Source of the DNA: Alectryocaccomicrobium faecavium
GTDB lineage: Bacteria; Bacillota; Clostridia; Christensenellales; Aristaeellaceae
DNA length: 48,364 nucleotides
Direction: 5' to 3'
Assembly: GCA_018713425.1 (NCBI GenBank)
Contig: DVOT01000136.1
Span: 1 to 48,364, forward strand
A program made the translations under genes and the position numbers. Of this stretch, positions 40,972-48,364 are shown in pieces (position 1 is the first letter of the stretch; each line of letters opens with the position of its first letter). The notes below the pieces were generated by a model that made no database searches, was not told the DNA's origin, and saw only the letters and a list, made by a program, of their open reading frames with translations.

Positions 40972-42987
40972 CTATCGCTCAACGATCATAACCTGCCGGT
41001 TCTTGAGCGCCGTTTCCCCGCACACGCGCGCGCCGGAAACCAAGTCGGGCCCTTCCGGCACGGCCATGCGCACATCCTGCCCGGCAAAATTGAGCAGGAA
41101 TGTGTATTTCTTGCCGTCCTTTTCCCGCTCCTTGACGACCACACCCGCGGGCGCGTCCACAATGGGCGCGACGCCCGCGTCGCGAAGCAGGCGCGCGTAC
41201 AGCAAATCCAAAAACTTTTGTTCCGCGCGCGCCGCCAGATAGATCACGCGCCCCTTGCCCAAGCGATTTTCCGTCACCGCCGGCATGCCCGCGTAGAAAT
41301 CCTCGCCGTAGTCCGCCAGCGCCTGCGCGCCCTCCGCGTGCGCCAGCTCGCACAAAAAGCCGCACGCGAATTCGCCTTCCAGGCCCAGCGCGTTGCCCGG
41401 CCGCATCACAATTTTGTTGCTCTGCCCAGGATATAGCGCGTCGATCTCCTCAGCCCACACGCCTGCCAGCGGGCGCAACGGGCCGGGCATGCCATCCAAG
41501 AAGCACAGGTCGTTTTCATCCACATAGCCGGAGAAATAGGTCAAAACCAGCGTGCCGCCCTTTTCCACAAACGCGCGCAGGCGCTCCGCCAGGCCCGGCT
41601 TCACCATATACAGCATAGGCGCGCTCACGAGGGAATATCCCTGAAGCGGCTTTTCTTCGTCCACAATATCGATGTTCACGTGCGCGCCCGCCAGCGCGGC
41701 ATAGTGCTCCTGCACGATTTCGTCGTGCTGCTTATCCTTGCGCGGGCCGTTGGCGTTGGCGATGGCCCAGCGGTTGTTCCAATCGAACATCAGCGCGGCG
41801 CGCGCCTCGGTGCGCGCGTGCAAAACGGGCAGAATACGCTCCAGGCACTCGCCCACTTCCGTCACATCGCGGAACACGCGCGTGTGTTCCGAGCGCTCGT
41901 GCCCCACCACCGCGCCATGGAATTTCTCCGCCGCGCCGCGGCTCTTGCGCCACTGGAAATACATCACGCTATCCGAACCATGCGCCACCGTGAGCAGCGA
42001 GGAGGCCAAATGCATGCCGGGCCGCTTGGGCTGGCAAATCTCTTTCCAATTGACCATGGACGGCGTGGACTCCATCAAAATCCAGGGCTTGTTCAAGATG
42101 GAGCGCGTGATGTCGTATTGGAAACCCGCGCCGAGCGCGATGCTGTAATCGCTCGTTTCGCCCCAACTGGGATAGGAATCGTAGCTAGCAAAATCCAACA
42201 CCCGCGCAAAGCGGAACGAATCCAGCCCGTAAAACGAGCCCATCAGGTTCGTGGTCACGGGCAAATCGCTGAACGCGCGCACCGCCTCCACCTCATGGCG
42301 CATAAAATCTATGGTCTGGTCGGTGACAAAGCGCATCCAATCGAGATACAGGCCATGGATGCTACCCTCCCCGCGCGCGGACGGCGAATGCAACTGGCTC
42401 CAGTCCGTATACGTCTTGGCCCAGAACCCCGTCCAATACGCCTGGTTGAGCGCGTTCAGCGTGCCGTATTTCTTCATCAGCCAGCGGCGGAACGCCTCCT
42501 GGCACAACTCGCAATGGCATTCGCCCGAATACTCGTTGGAAACGTGCCAGCCCACCACCGCCGGATGCTTGCCGAAACGCTCTGCGAGCGCGGCGTTGAT
42601 CTTGTGTACAAACGCGCGGTATACCGGCGAAGTGAAGCAATGATTGTGCCGCTCGCCGTGCAGGTTGCGAATGCCCTGGTCGCTCACGCGCAGCACTTCG
42701 GGATATTTCTGGCTCATCCACGCGGGCCGCGCGCCGCTGGGCGTGGCGAGAAAGACATGAATGCCATTGGCGTAGAGCGTATCCAGCACGCGCTCCAGCC
42801 AATCGAAATCGTATTCCCCTTCCCGGGGTTCGAGCGCGGCCCAGGAAAAAATGCCCACGCTCATCAAGTTGCAATGCGCCAGCTTCATCAGGCGCACGTC
42901 TTCTTCCAGCGTACCGGGAATGTGCCGCCACTGATCCGGATTGTAGTCCCCGCCATGGGCGAAAAACGGCAAACGCAGCTCTGGCAT
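40972..42987 (-). CDS. Beta-galactosidase, GH42 family
   Basis: Hydrolyses beta-galactosides (galactan oligomers, possibly lactose or arabinogalactan fragments) inside the cell. The 671-residue protein has the GH42 order: TIM barrel with GGDYNPDQW at the start, acid/base Glu in WHVSNEYSGECHC, the zinc-type cysteine cluster CHCELCQEAF and the nucleophile Glu in PWILMESTPS. A Rossmann-like trimerisation domain (about 390-600) and a small C-terminal beta domain follow. No signal peptide is present. The ATG at 42987 is 8 bases after GAGGAGG; the ATG two codons earlier is too near. It follows the double P-II gene by 16 bases in the same run. Confidence 0.95.
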   Translation of the reverse strand: MPELRLPFFAHGGDYNPDQWRHIPGTLEEDVRLMKLAHCNLMSVGIFSWAALEPREGEYDFDWLERVLDTLYANGIHVFLATPSGARPAWMSQKYPEVLRVSDQGIRNLHGERHNHCFTSPVYRAFVHKINAALAERFGKHPAVVGWHVSNEYSGECHCELCQEAFRRWLMKKYGTLNALNQAYWTGFWAKTYTDWSQLHSPSARGEGSIHGLYLDWMRFVTDQTIDFMRHEVEAVRAFSDLPVTTNLMGSFYGLDSFRFARVLDFASYDSYPSWGETSDYSIALGAGFQYDITRSILNKPWILMESTPSMVNWKEICQPKRPGMHLASSLLTVAHGSDSVMYFQWRKSRGAAEKFHGAVVGHERSEHTRVFRDVTEVGECLERILPVLHARTEARAALMFDWNNRWAIANANGPRKDKQHDEIVQEHYAALAGAHVNIDIVDEEKPLQGYSLVSAPMLYMVKPGLAERLRAFVEKGGTLVLTYFSGYVDENDLCFLDGMPGPLRPLAGVWAEEIDALYPGQSNKIVMRPGNALGLEGEFACGFLCELAHAEGAQALADYGEDFYAGMPAVTENRLGKGRVIYLAARAEQKFLDLLYARLLRDAGVAPIVDAPAGVVVKEREKDGKKYTFLLNFAGQDVRMAVPEGPDLVSGARVCGETALKNRQVMIVER

Positions 42988-43003
42988 ATCCATGCCCTCC
43001 TCT

Positions 43004-43732
43004 TTAATTGGGTTGCTTGCTCTCTTCCACACTCACGCCGATCCCCATCATATCGCGAACCGGCAAGGAGAAAATGATGCCCTTCGCCCCGCTCTTGGGG
43101 CCAAAGGAGGCGTTGATCGCCTGCATGATCGACGGCCCCTTTTCGCGCGGGCACAAAATGGCCACGATTTCGCGCTCGGACTGGATGGAAACGCCCAAAA
43201 AAGCCTCCGCGTTTTCGCGCCCCACGCCGCGCGCGTGCAAAATGGTGCCGCCCGTCGCGCCCGCCTCTTTTGCGGCCGCCATCACCTGATCCGTTATGCC
43301 CGGATTGACCACCGTCAACACCAGCCAGTGCTTTTCCGCGCCCATGTTCGCCGTTCCCTCCTCTGTCCGCGCGCCGTCCTGCGCATTTTCTGGGTTGGAT
43401 TCCTTATGCTCTTCGAGGATGATGCGCGCAATCAATTCGTTGATGCCGGAAAGTGGCAGCGAAAACGCCACGCCCGTGCCTGGCCGCTTCAGGCGCATTT
43501 CCTCCGCCACATCGTGCAGCATTTGCCGCACCCGGCTGCGCGGCAGCGCGCAAACCACCACGTCCTTTTCCGTGCTGCCCAGGCCCAGCATATCCAGAAT
43601 ATCGCTGGAAGCCGTGCCCCGCCCGTGCAAAATAAAATTGAAATGAACGTGCCGCGCGTTGGCAAGGTTGGTGATGCGCTCGCCCTTGCCGTGCTCCACA
43701 ATGGTCACCAACAAGCGAATGGGGTCTGTCAT
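43004..43732 (-). CDS. Tandem P-II-like domain protein partnered with DUF1538
   Basis: A 242-residue cytoplasmic protein with two similar halves, each like a P-II/GlnB fold. The first is about 1-110 (MTDPIRLLVTIVEHGKGERI, GINELIARII) and the second about 133-235 (KHWLVLTVVNPGITDQVMAA, GATGGTILHARG, REIVAILCPREKGPSIM). A poorly conserved linker joins them. Classic P-II T-loop residues are not obvious. Its start overlaps the end of the DUF1538 gene by four bases (GTG/ATG overlap at 43729-43732). Genes for P-II-like proteins often adjoin DUF1538 transporters, so it probably senses a nucleotide or metabolite and gates the transporter. Confidence 0.82.
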   Translation of the reverse strand: MTDPIRLLVTIVEHGKGERITNLANARHVHFNFILHGRGTASSDILDMLGLGSTEKDVVVCALPRSRVRQMLHDVAEEMRLKRPGTGVAFSLPLSGINELIARIILEEHKESNPENAQDGARTEEGTANMGAEKHWLVLTVVNPGITDQVMAAAKEAGATGGTILHARGVGRENAEAFLGVSIQSEREIVAILCPREKGPSIMQAINASFGPKSGAKGIIFSLPVRDMMGIGVSVEESKQPN

Positions 43733-45264
43733 GCGCCGGATCCCTCCTCGTCCTCATCGTAGTACACAAACCGGTCGGCCAGCGCGTCCACATCGATGAG
43801 CAACACGCGCTCGGCGGCCCGCATGCGGCGTTTGGAGACAAAGCCCATGATCTGAATGGTGATTAGCGGCGTCATGGCGACCATGGCGACCACGCCGAAC
43901 GCGTCCATCAAAATATCGCCGCCCACCGCCTCGCACGCGCCCATGGCAAAGGGAAGCAGGAACGTAGCCGTCATAGGGCCGCTGGCCACGCCGCCCGAGT
44001 CGAACGCGATGGCCGTAAACATATTGGGCACAAAGAAGCCCAGCACCAGCGCGATGGCATAGCCCGGCACCAGAAAATAATAGATCGGGATGCCCATGAG
44101 CACGCGCAGCATGGCGATGCCCACCGAAACCGCCACGCCCAAAGATAGGCTCAAATTCATGGATTTGGCGGAAATCGCGCCCGCGGAAATCTCTTCCACC
44201 TGTTTGTTGAGCACGTGTACGGCCGGCTCGGCGGTCACGATGAAATAGCCGATCAGCATGCCGATGGGGATGAGCAGCCATTTTAAGTTGCTCGCCGCCA
44301 CCTCGCCGCCGATGAAATAGCCCACCGGCATGAAGCCCACGTTCACCCCTGTCAAAAACAGCACCAGTCCCGCATACGTATACAAAACGCCAATGATCAC
44401 GCGCCCCAGCGCCTTGCCGCGAAAGCGGCGGGAAATGAGCTGATAGAGCACAAACATGCCAATGATGGGCAGCAACGCGATGGCCACCTCTTCCAGATAG
44501 GCGGGCAGCCCCTGCGCGAACTGCATGGCCGCGTCCTGCGTGGTGTTCACATCCGGCACCACCACGGGCGTGAAATACGCCTCCGCCGCGTGGTAGACGA
44601 TGCCCAGCAGCATCACCGCCAGAATCGGCCCCACCGAGCACAGCGCCACCAGGCCGAAACTATCGTCCTGCGAGCCAGAACTGCGGATGGAGGCCATGCC
44701 GATGCCCAACGCCATGATGAAGGGAACCGTGATCGGCCCCGTGGTCACGCCGCCGGAATCGAACGCCACGGCAATGAATTCGTTGGGCACAAAGATGGCC
44801 ATCACGAACACCAGAATATACGAAACCCACAGCATGTGCAACAGCTTGATCTGGAAAAGGATGCGCAGCAGCGCCACCACCAAAAATAGCCCCACGCCCA
44901 CAGCCACCGTGAGGATCAACACGGGATTGGGAATGGAGGGCACCTGGTTGGCCAATACCGTAAGATCCGGCTCGGCAATCGTCACCACCGCGCCAATCGC
45001 AAAGCAAAGCACGGCCACCAGCCAAAGTTTCTTGGATTTTGTGATGCCCACACCCATGCCTTCGCCCATAGGCATCATGGCCATATCCACACCCAGTTGA
45101 AACAGGCCCATGCCCAAAATCAGCATCACCGCGCCGCACAAAAACATGGTCAGCGATCCCGTTTCCAGCGGCGCTATGGTGATGCTAATCAGAAACACCA
45201 CCGCCGTGATGGGCAACACCGAACGGAAGGATTCCACAATCTTTTCCTTGAGCCTTTTATCCAC
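43729..45264 (-). CDS. DUF1538-family membrane transporter, two fused copies
   Basis: A 511-residue integral membrane protein with about twelve to fourteen hydrophobic segments. It contains two copies of a module, each with the signature FDSGGV-xx-GP (VAFDSGGVTTGPITVPF near 185 and IAFDSGGVASGPMTATF near 430). This is the DUF1538 family. Related two-gene proteins in halophiles (UmpA/UmpB) have been reported to act as sodium(potassium)/proton antiporters, so a cation antiporter role is plausible, not proven. The start is GTG 45264 with GGGG 7-8 bases upstream. It is the first gene of the minus-strand run and overlaps the tandem P-II gene. Confidence 0.85.
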   Translation of the reverse strand: MDKRLKEKIVESFRSVLPITAVVFLISITIAPLETGSLTMFLCGAVMLILGMGLFQLGVDMAMMPMGEGMGVGITKSKKLWLVAVLCFAIGAVVTIAEPDLTVLANQVPSIPNPVLILTVAVGVGLFLVVALLRILFQIKLLHMLWVSYILVFVMAIFVPNEFIAVAFDSGGVTTGPITVPFIMALGIGMASIRSSGSQDDSFGLVALCSVGPILAVMLLGIVYHAAEAYFTPVVVPDVNTTQDAAMQFAQGLPAYLEEVAIALLPIIGMFVLYQLISRRFRGKALGRVIIGVLYTYAGLVLFLTGVNVGFMPVGYFIGGEVAASNLKWLLIPIGMLIGYFIVTAEPAVHVLNKQVEEISAGAISAKSMNLSLSLGVAVSVGIAMLRVLMGIPIYYFLVPGYAIALVLGFFVPNMFTAIAFDSGGVASGPMTATFLLPFAMGACEAVGGDILMDAFGVVAMVAMTPLITIQIMGFVSKRRMRAAERVLLIDVDALADRFVYYDEDEEGSGA

Positions 45265-45297
45265 TGCATCGCCCCGCTTCCCTATAATCTTTGTATT

Positions 45298-45325
45298 ATT
45301 ATAACAGAAAAGAATGGCATCGCAA
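45298..45325 (-). promoter_or_regulatory. Promoter of the DUF1538 operon
   Basis: On the minus strand TTGCGA (45320-45325), 16 bases, TGT-TATAAT with the hexamer at 45298-45303 (extended -10). Confidence 0.72.
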
Positions 45326-45357
45326 AGCCGGATTTCGTTAAACCTGATGGCGTAAAC

Positions 45358-45386
45358 TTGACAAACCCGCCATATTTTGCTACAAT
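45358..45386 (+). promoter_or_regulatory. Sigma-A promoter of the NUDIX gene
   Basis: Perfect TTGACA (45358-45363), 17 bases, TGC-TACAAT with the hexamer at 45381-45386, divergent from the DUF1538 promoter. Confidence 0.85.
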
Positions 45387-45442
45387 GCAAGCGAAATTCT
45401 CCACGGCTAGCAACCATTTTTCTACGAGCGGGAGGCAATGGC

Positions 45443-46057
45443 ATGAGCCAAAAATGGCTGGAATGGGCCATCGAATTGCAAGCGCTGGCCCAGGCGGGGC
45501 TGACCTATGGAAAAGATGTTTACGACCGGGAGCGCTATACGCGTATCCGGGAAATCGCCGCTGAAATGGTGGCGCACCAGGCGGAAATGCCTTTCGAAAA
45601 GGTGCAAAATCTGTTTTGCAATGAAACCGGCTACCAAACGCCCAAATTGGATACCCGGGCCGCCATTTTTGAGGGAGACAAAATCCTTTTGGTGCGGGAA
45701 GCCAACGGAACCTGGTCGCTACCCGGCGGCTGGGTGGAGGTAAACCTCTCCATCAAGGAAAACACCATCAAAGAAGTGAAGGAAGAAGCAGGCCTCAACG
45801 TGACCGCGGACAAAATCATCGCCGTGCAAGATCGCTCGAAGCACAATTTGCCCCTTTACGCCTACGGTGTGTGCAAAATCTTTGTGCTCTGCACCGCCAC
45901 CGGCGGCCAGTTCCAGCCCAACGCGGAAACTACACAATCCGGCTATTTTGCGGAAGACGAACTGCCCACGCTCGCCGCAGAAAAGAACAACGCGGAGCAA
46001 ATTCGCATGTGTTTCGCGGCACACCGCGACAAGGACTGGCGCACCATCTTCGACTAA
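45443..46057 (+). CDS. NUDIX hydrolase with N-terminal NUDIX_N_2-like domain
   Basis: A 204-residue cytoplasmic hydrolase of nucleoside diphosphate-linked compounds. The N-terminal helical region (about 1-62; WAIELQALAQAGLTYGKDVYD, RYTRIREIAAEMVAH) is the NUDIX_N_2-like module. The catalytic domain (about 68-195) has the Nudix box, here WVEVNLSIKENTIKEVKEEAG. It lacks the leading GG-type spacing in places but keeps the EVKEEAG core. The ATG at 45443 has GGGAGG 7 bases upstream. The substrate is unknown; similar proteins include ADP-ribose and CDP-choline pyrophosphatases. A 0.5-kb inverted-repeat element begins about 125 bases downstream. Confidence 0.9.
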   Translation: MSQKWLEWAIELQALAQAGLTYGKDVYDRERYTRIREIAAEMVAHQAEMPFEKVQNLFCNETGYQTPKLDTRAAIFEGDKILLVREANGTWSLPGGWVEVNLSIKENTIKEVKEEAGLNVTADKIIAVQDRSKHNLPLYAYGVCKIFVLCTATGGQFQPNAETTQSGYFAEDELPTLAAEKNNAEQIRMCFAAHRDKDWRTIFD

Positions 46058-46145
46058 CGCTTTCTAACCCAATGCTGCCATTGGAGATTGAATCATGAGG
46101 CTGTGAAAGAACTTTTCGCGCTATTTTTGTTGTCGCTTTGTATAA

Positions 46146-46170
46146 CGCGCGAATCGCGCGAATAATTTTC
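46146..46170 (+). terminator. Possible terminator after the NUDIX gene
   Basis: CGCGC and GCGCG pair around GAATC, followed by GAATAATTTT. Short stem, moderately T-rich tail. Confidence 0.35.
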
Positions 46171-46183
46171 CGCGCCAATGGAT

Positions 46184-46704
46184 ACGATATTGCAACAAAG
46201 CAATATCGTCAGCTTGTCAAAAACCCCAGGGGGAGAGCGCGAGAGGGGCGCACGAAGGCCGCGCGCAGTGCGCGAAACAAGCCGTAGTAAGCCCAATGAG
46301 GCAGGGAGAGCCACAAGCGAGCTTGCGAGCGTCCGAAGGCCCGAAGGGCTGAAGTGGCGAGCACACGGAGCGAAGCGCAGTGCGCAGCCACGGAACACCG
46401 GGCCGCTAAAGGCGGCACGGTGCGAAGGTGCGGGACGACCATGCCGAATTGTGGAACGAAGCCCTTTCGCATTTCAATCGTCCCCGGCGGCGTGTACGGC
46501 GGGGACGGGGCGATTTTTGCGGCGGAAAATCCCATTTTCCAGAGCAAAAATCGTTTCCTTGCAGTTTCCGCGCCCGAAAATCCGCAGGATTTTAGCGGAA
46601 ACTGGAGAGGGTGGCAGTGGCGGGAGAGCTTGCTCTCCCGTCCACCTGCTTGTCAAAAAGACTTTTTTGACAAGCAATACGATATTGCAACAAAGCAATA
46701 TCGT
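46184..46704. mobile_element. MITE-like element with ~40-bp terminal inverted repeats
   Basis: Both ends carry the hairpin ACGATATTGC-(6)-GCAATATCGT (46184-46209 and 46679-46704), followed towards the inside by GCTTGTCAAAAA (46212-46223 and, inverted, 46663-46675). The ends are therefore inverted repeats of about 40 bases, while each end is also a hairpin itself. Inside there is no ORF; the left part holds an inverted copy of the dispersed repeat found at 19.2 kb. This structure fits a small non-autonomous element. No transposase is in the window and the target duplication is uncertain (a TA step flanks both ends). Confidence 0.6.
46245..46452 (-). repeat. Dispersed repeat module, copy 2 (inverted relative to copy 1)
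   Basis: GGGGCGCACGAAGGCCGCGC, GCCGTAGTAAGCCCAATGAG, CAAGCGAGCTTGCGAGCG and GGGACGACCATGCCGAATT are reverse complements of blocks at 19186-19296. Between the last two blocks about 100 extra bases lie here, similar to sequence found past the first block of copy 1. Confidence 0.72.
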
Positions 46705-46712
46705 ATTTTTTT
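46648..46712 (+). terminator. Two hairpins and T-run directly before the nucleotidyltransferase gene
   Basis: GCTTGTCAAAAA-(GAC)-TTTTTTGACAAGC (46648-46675) is followed by a 13-bp stem AATACGATATTGC/GCAATATCGTATT (46676-46707) and seven T, ending one base before GGAGGG. It looks like an intrinsic terminator reading towards the gene whose GTG is at 46726. Confidence 0.6.
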
Positions 46713-46725
46713 GGAGGGATACCGG

Positions 46726-48364
46726 GTGAAAGCCATCATCATGGCCGGCGGCGAAGGTTCGCGGCTGCGGCCTCTCACATGCGACTGTCCCAAGCCCATG
46801 GTTCGTTTTTTGGACAAGCCCATCCTGGAATACGCGCTCTTGCACCTGAAGGCGCACGGCGTAACAGACGTGGGCATCACCCTGGGCTATTTGCCCGACC
46901 GCATCAAAGACGCTTTTGGCGATGGCGAATCGCTGGGGATTTCGCTGCGCTATTACACGGAGCGGCAGCCTCTTGGCACGGCGGGCGGCGTGAAACAGGC
47001 GCAAGACATGCTCACAGAAACCTTCTGCGTGCTTTCTGGCGATGGCATCACGGACATCGACCTTTCCCAGGCACTCGCCTGGCACAAGGAGCGCGGCGCG
47101 CTGGCAACGCTGGTGCTCAAGCATGTGGAAAACCCGCTGGAGTATGGCGTCGTGGTGGCGGGCACGGACGGGCGCGTGCGCAGCTTTCACGAAAAACCCG
47201 ATTGGGGCGAGGTGCTTTCTGACACGGTGAACACCGGCATCTATATCCTAGAACCGGAAATCCTCTCCCACATTCCCGACGGGCGCGCCTACGATTTTGG
47301 GCGCGAACTGTTTCCTCGTCTGGTAGAAAAGGGCGAAGCCATCTTCGCGCTGGCCATGGACGGCTACTGGTGCGACATCGGCGACACGGGCGCGTACCTG
47401 CGCGCGCATTGCGACGCGCTGGATGGGAAAATCCGCCTGCCCTTGCCCGCGCGCACCGGCGGCGTGTTCCGCGCCAAGAGCGCGCGCGTGGATCGCTCCG
47501 CCATTTTGGAAGCCCCTTGCTTCATCGGAGAAAACGCAGTGATCGGCGCGGGCGCGCGTATCGGGCCTTATAGTGTGATCGGCGCGGACGCCCAGGTGGG
47601 CGCGCGCGTTAGCGTCAAACGCAGCGTGCTGTGGCAAGGCGCTTGCGCGCAAGAAGGCAGCCAATTGCGCGCCTGCGTGCTCGTCAACGGCGCTTGCATG
47701 CGGCCGGAATCTTCCGCGTTTGAGGAAAGCGTGCTGGGCGAAAACTCCGTTCTGGGCGCGCGCTCGACGCTATTGCCGGGCGTGAAGATCTGGCCAGGCA
47801 AACAAATCGGCGAAGGCGAACGCGTGGCGGCCAACGTGGTGTGGGGCACGGGACACAGCGCTTCCTTTGAATCCGGCGCACTATTGCTTTCCTCGCCCGC
47901 GCAGGCCGTTTTCGCGGCGCAGGCCATCGCGGCCCAGCGCGGCGCGCGCGAACTTTTGCTTTCCCGCAGCGGCGGCGCGAACGCCAGCGCCTACGCGCGC
48001 GCGGTGTGCGCCGGACTGATGGCCCAGGGCATCCAAGTGTTGGACGCGGACATCTGCACCCTGCCGCAATTGCGCCATACACTATCTTCCATCGGCGCGG
48101 ACGGCGCGTTGTGGATCGCGGACAATCGCCTGTACGCTCTGGACGCGGAGGGCGCCGCGCTGGACAAAGCCGCGCAACGCGCCATTGCCACGCTGCTCGC
48201 CCGGGGCGATTACACCGCGCCTTTTTCCGGCATCACGCATCCAGTGATTTCCCTGGGCCGCACAGACCTCTATTATACGGGCCATCTCGCGCCGCGCCCC
48301 ATCGTGTGCGAATGCGCGCTGGCGGTCTTCGCGCAAACCGAACCGCTGATGTCCATCGCCGAAC
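46726..48364 (+). CDS. Sugar-1-phosphate nucleotidyltransferase with hexapeptide repeats and degenerate phosphomannomutase domain (partial)
   Basis: The first 546 residues of a longer protein that runs off the right edge. Residues 1 to about 235 form a nucleotidyltransferase (MAGGEGSRLRPLTCDCPKPM, LGTAGGVKQAQ, LSGDGITDID, NPLEYGVVV, NTGIYILEPE, GYWCDIGD). A left-handed beta-helix of hexapeptide repeats follows (about 240-370; AILEAPCFIGENAVIGAGAR, RSVLWQGACAQEG). From about 385 there is a phosphohexomutase-like start (LLLSRSGGANASAYARAVCA, GADGALWIADNRLY). The usual TASHNP phosphoserine loop is replaced by WIADN, so that domain looks inactive here. The family includes GDP-mannose and glucose-1-phosphate enzymes; which sugar is not known. 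The start is GTG 46726 with GGAGGG 7 bases upstream. Confidence 0.85.
   Translation, partial: MKAIIMAGGEGSRLRPLTCDCPKPMVRFLDKPILEYALLHLKAHGVTDVGITLGYLPDRIKDAFGDGESLGISLRYYTERQPLGTAGGVKQAQDMLTETFCVLSGDGITDIDLSQALAWHKERGALATLVLKHVENPLEYGVVVAGTDGRVRSFHEKPDWGEVLSDTVNTGIYILEPEILSHIPDGRAYDFGRELFPRLVEKGEAIFALAMDGYWCDIGDTGAYLRAHCDALDGKIRLPLPARTGGVFRAKSARVDRSAILEAPCFIGENAVIGAGARIGPYSVIGADAQVGARVSVKRSVLWQGACAQEGSQLRACVLVNGACMRPESSAFEESVLGENSVLGARSTLLPGVKIWPGKQIGEGERVAANVVWGTGHSASFESGALLLSSPAQAVFAAQAIAAQRGARELLLSRSGGANASAYARAVCAGLMAQGIQVLDADICTLPQLRHTLSSIGADGALWIADNRLYALDAEGAALDKAAQRAIATLLARGDYTAPFSGITHPVISLGRTDLYYTGHLAPRPIVCECALAVFAQTEPLMSIAE

Noticed and set aside
46178..46729. 183-codon frame spanning the inverted-repeat element
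   Set aside because: It starts in one terminal hairpin and ends in the other and is low-complexity; no ribosome binding site.

Overview
The window looks like chromosomal DNA of a GC-rich, spore-forming member of the Bacillota, most likely a plant-fibre-degrading gut-type Clostridia. This is inferred from a SpoIIE-type phosphatase, a collagen-like BclA-type surface protein, a Cys-class T-box leader, a 6S RNA, an orphan MsmX/UgpC-type sugar ATPase, GlpP, consistent AGGAGG-type ribosome binding sites and textbook sigma-A promoters (TTGACA-N17-TATAAT). No species can be named from the sequence. There are no tRNA or rRNA genes, CRISPR arrays, transposase genes or phage genes.

Layout. 1-2.2 kb: start of a membrane sensor/regulator with an extracytoplasmic domain (minus, runs off the left edge) and a 5'-truncated sugar-binding protein, the remains of a carbohydrate uptake locus. 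2.2-6.5 kb (minus): a possibly leaderless small membrane protein, an FGGY sugar kinase, a membrane-anchored sigma-like protein, and guaB with its own promoter. 6.5-11.6 kb (plus): an OmpR-type regulator and sensor kinase pair, then an ABC exporter pair. 11.7-14.9 kb: a PHP nuclease/UvrD helicase fusion ending in a sliding-clamp-binding motif. 14.9-17.8 kb: uxaC divergent from a YfbR-like nucleotidase and AraD-like epimerase. 18-20.8 kb: MsmX/UgpC ATPase and a BMP-family binding protein, separated by repeats. 21-25.4 kb: SpoIIE, then a ZorA/ZorB-like (MotA/MotB-like) stator pair without Zorya effectors. 25.5-30.6 kb: GH78 rhamnosidase, TrmO, dCMP deaminase and a CCA-type nucleotidyltransferase in one run. 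30.6-33 kb: a divergent acetate-kinase homologue between two composite palindromic repeats, and a secreted protein. 33-35.4 kb: T-box-cysE-cysS. 35.5-38.3 kb: collagen-like protein and a glycosyltransferase with repeats. 38.3-38.5 kb: 6S RNA. 38.6-45.3 kb (minus): a seven-gene run of DUF1538 transporter, double P-II protein, GH42 galactosidase, PH-domain protein, GlpP, HD hydrolase and metallophosphoesterase. 45.4-48.4 kb: a NUDIX hydrolase, a 0.5-kb element with terminal inverted repeats, and a sugar-nucleotidyltransferase with a degenerate phosphomannomutase domain that runs off the right edge.

How the genes fit together. GH78, GH42, UxaC, AraD, the FGGY kinase, MsmX and the sugar-binding remnant point to growth on pectin, rhamnogalacturonan or hemicellulose sugars. 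GuaB, YfbR, dCMP deaminase and the BMP protein concern nucleotides. SpoIIE and the collagen-like protein with its neighbouring glycosyltransferase point to sporulation and a glycosylated surface. The best candidates for something undescribed are the effector-less ZorAB-like stator pair, the PHP-UvrD-clamp fusion, the fused DUF1538/double P-II pair, the acetate-kinase homologue with an altered active site, and two families of modular intergenic repeats, including a terminal-inverted-repeat element placed directly in front of a gene.
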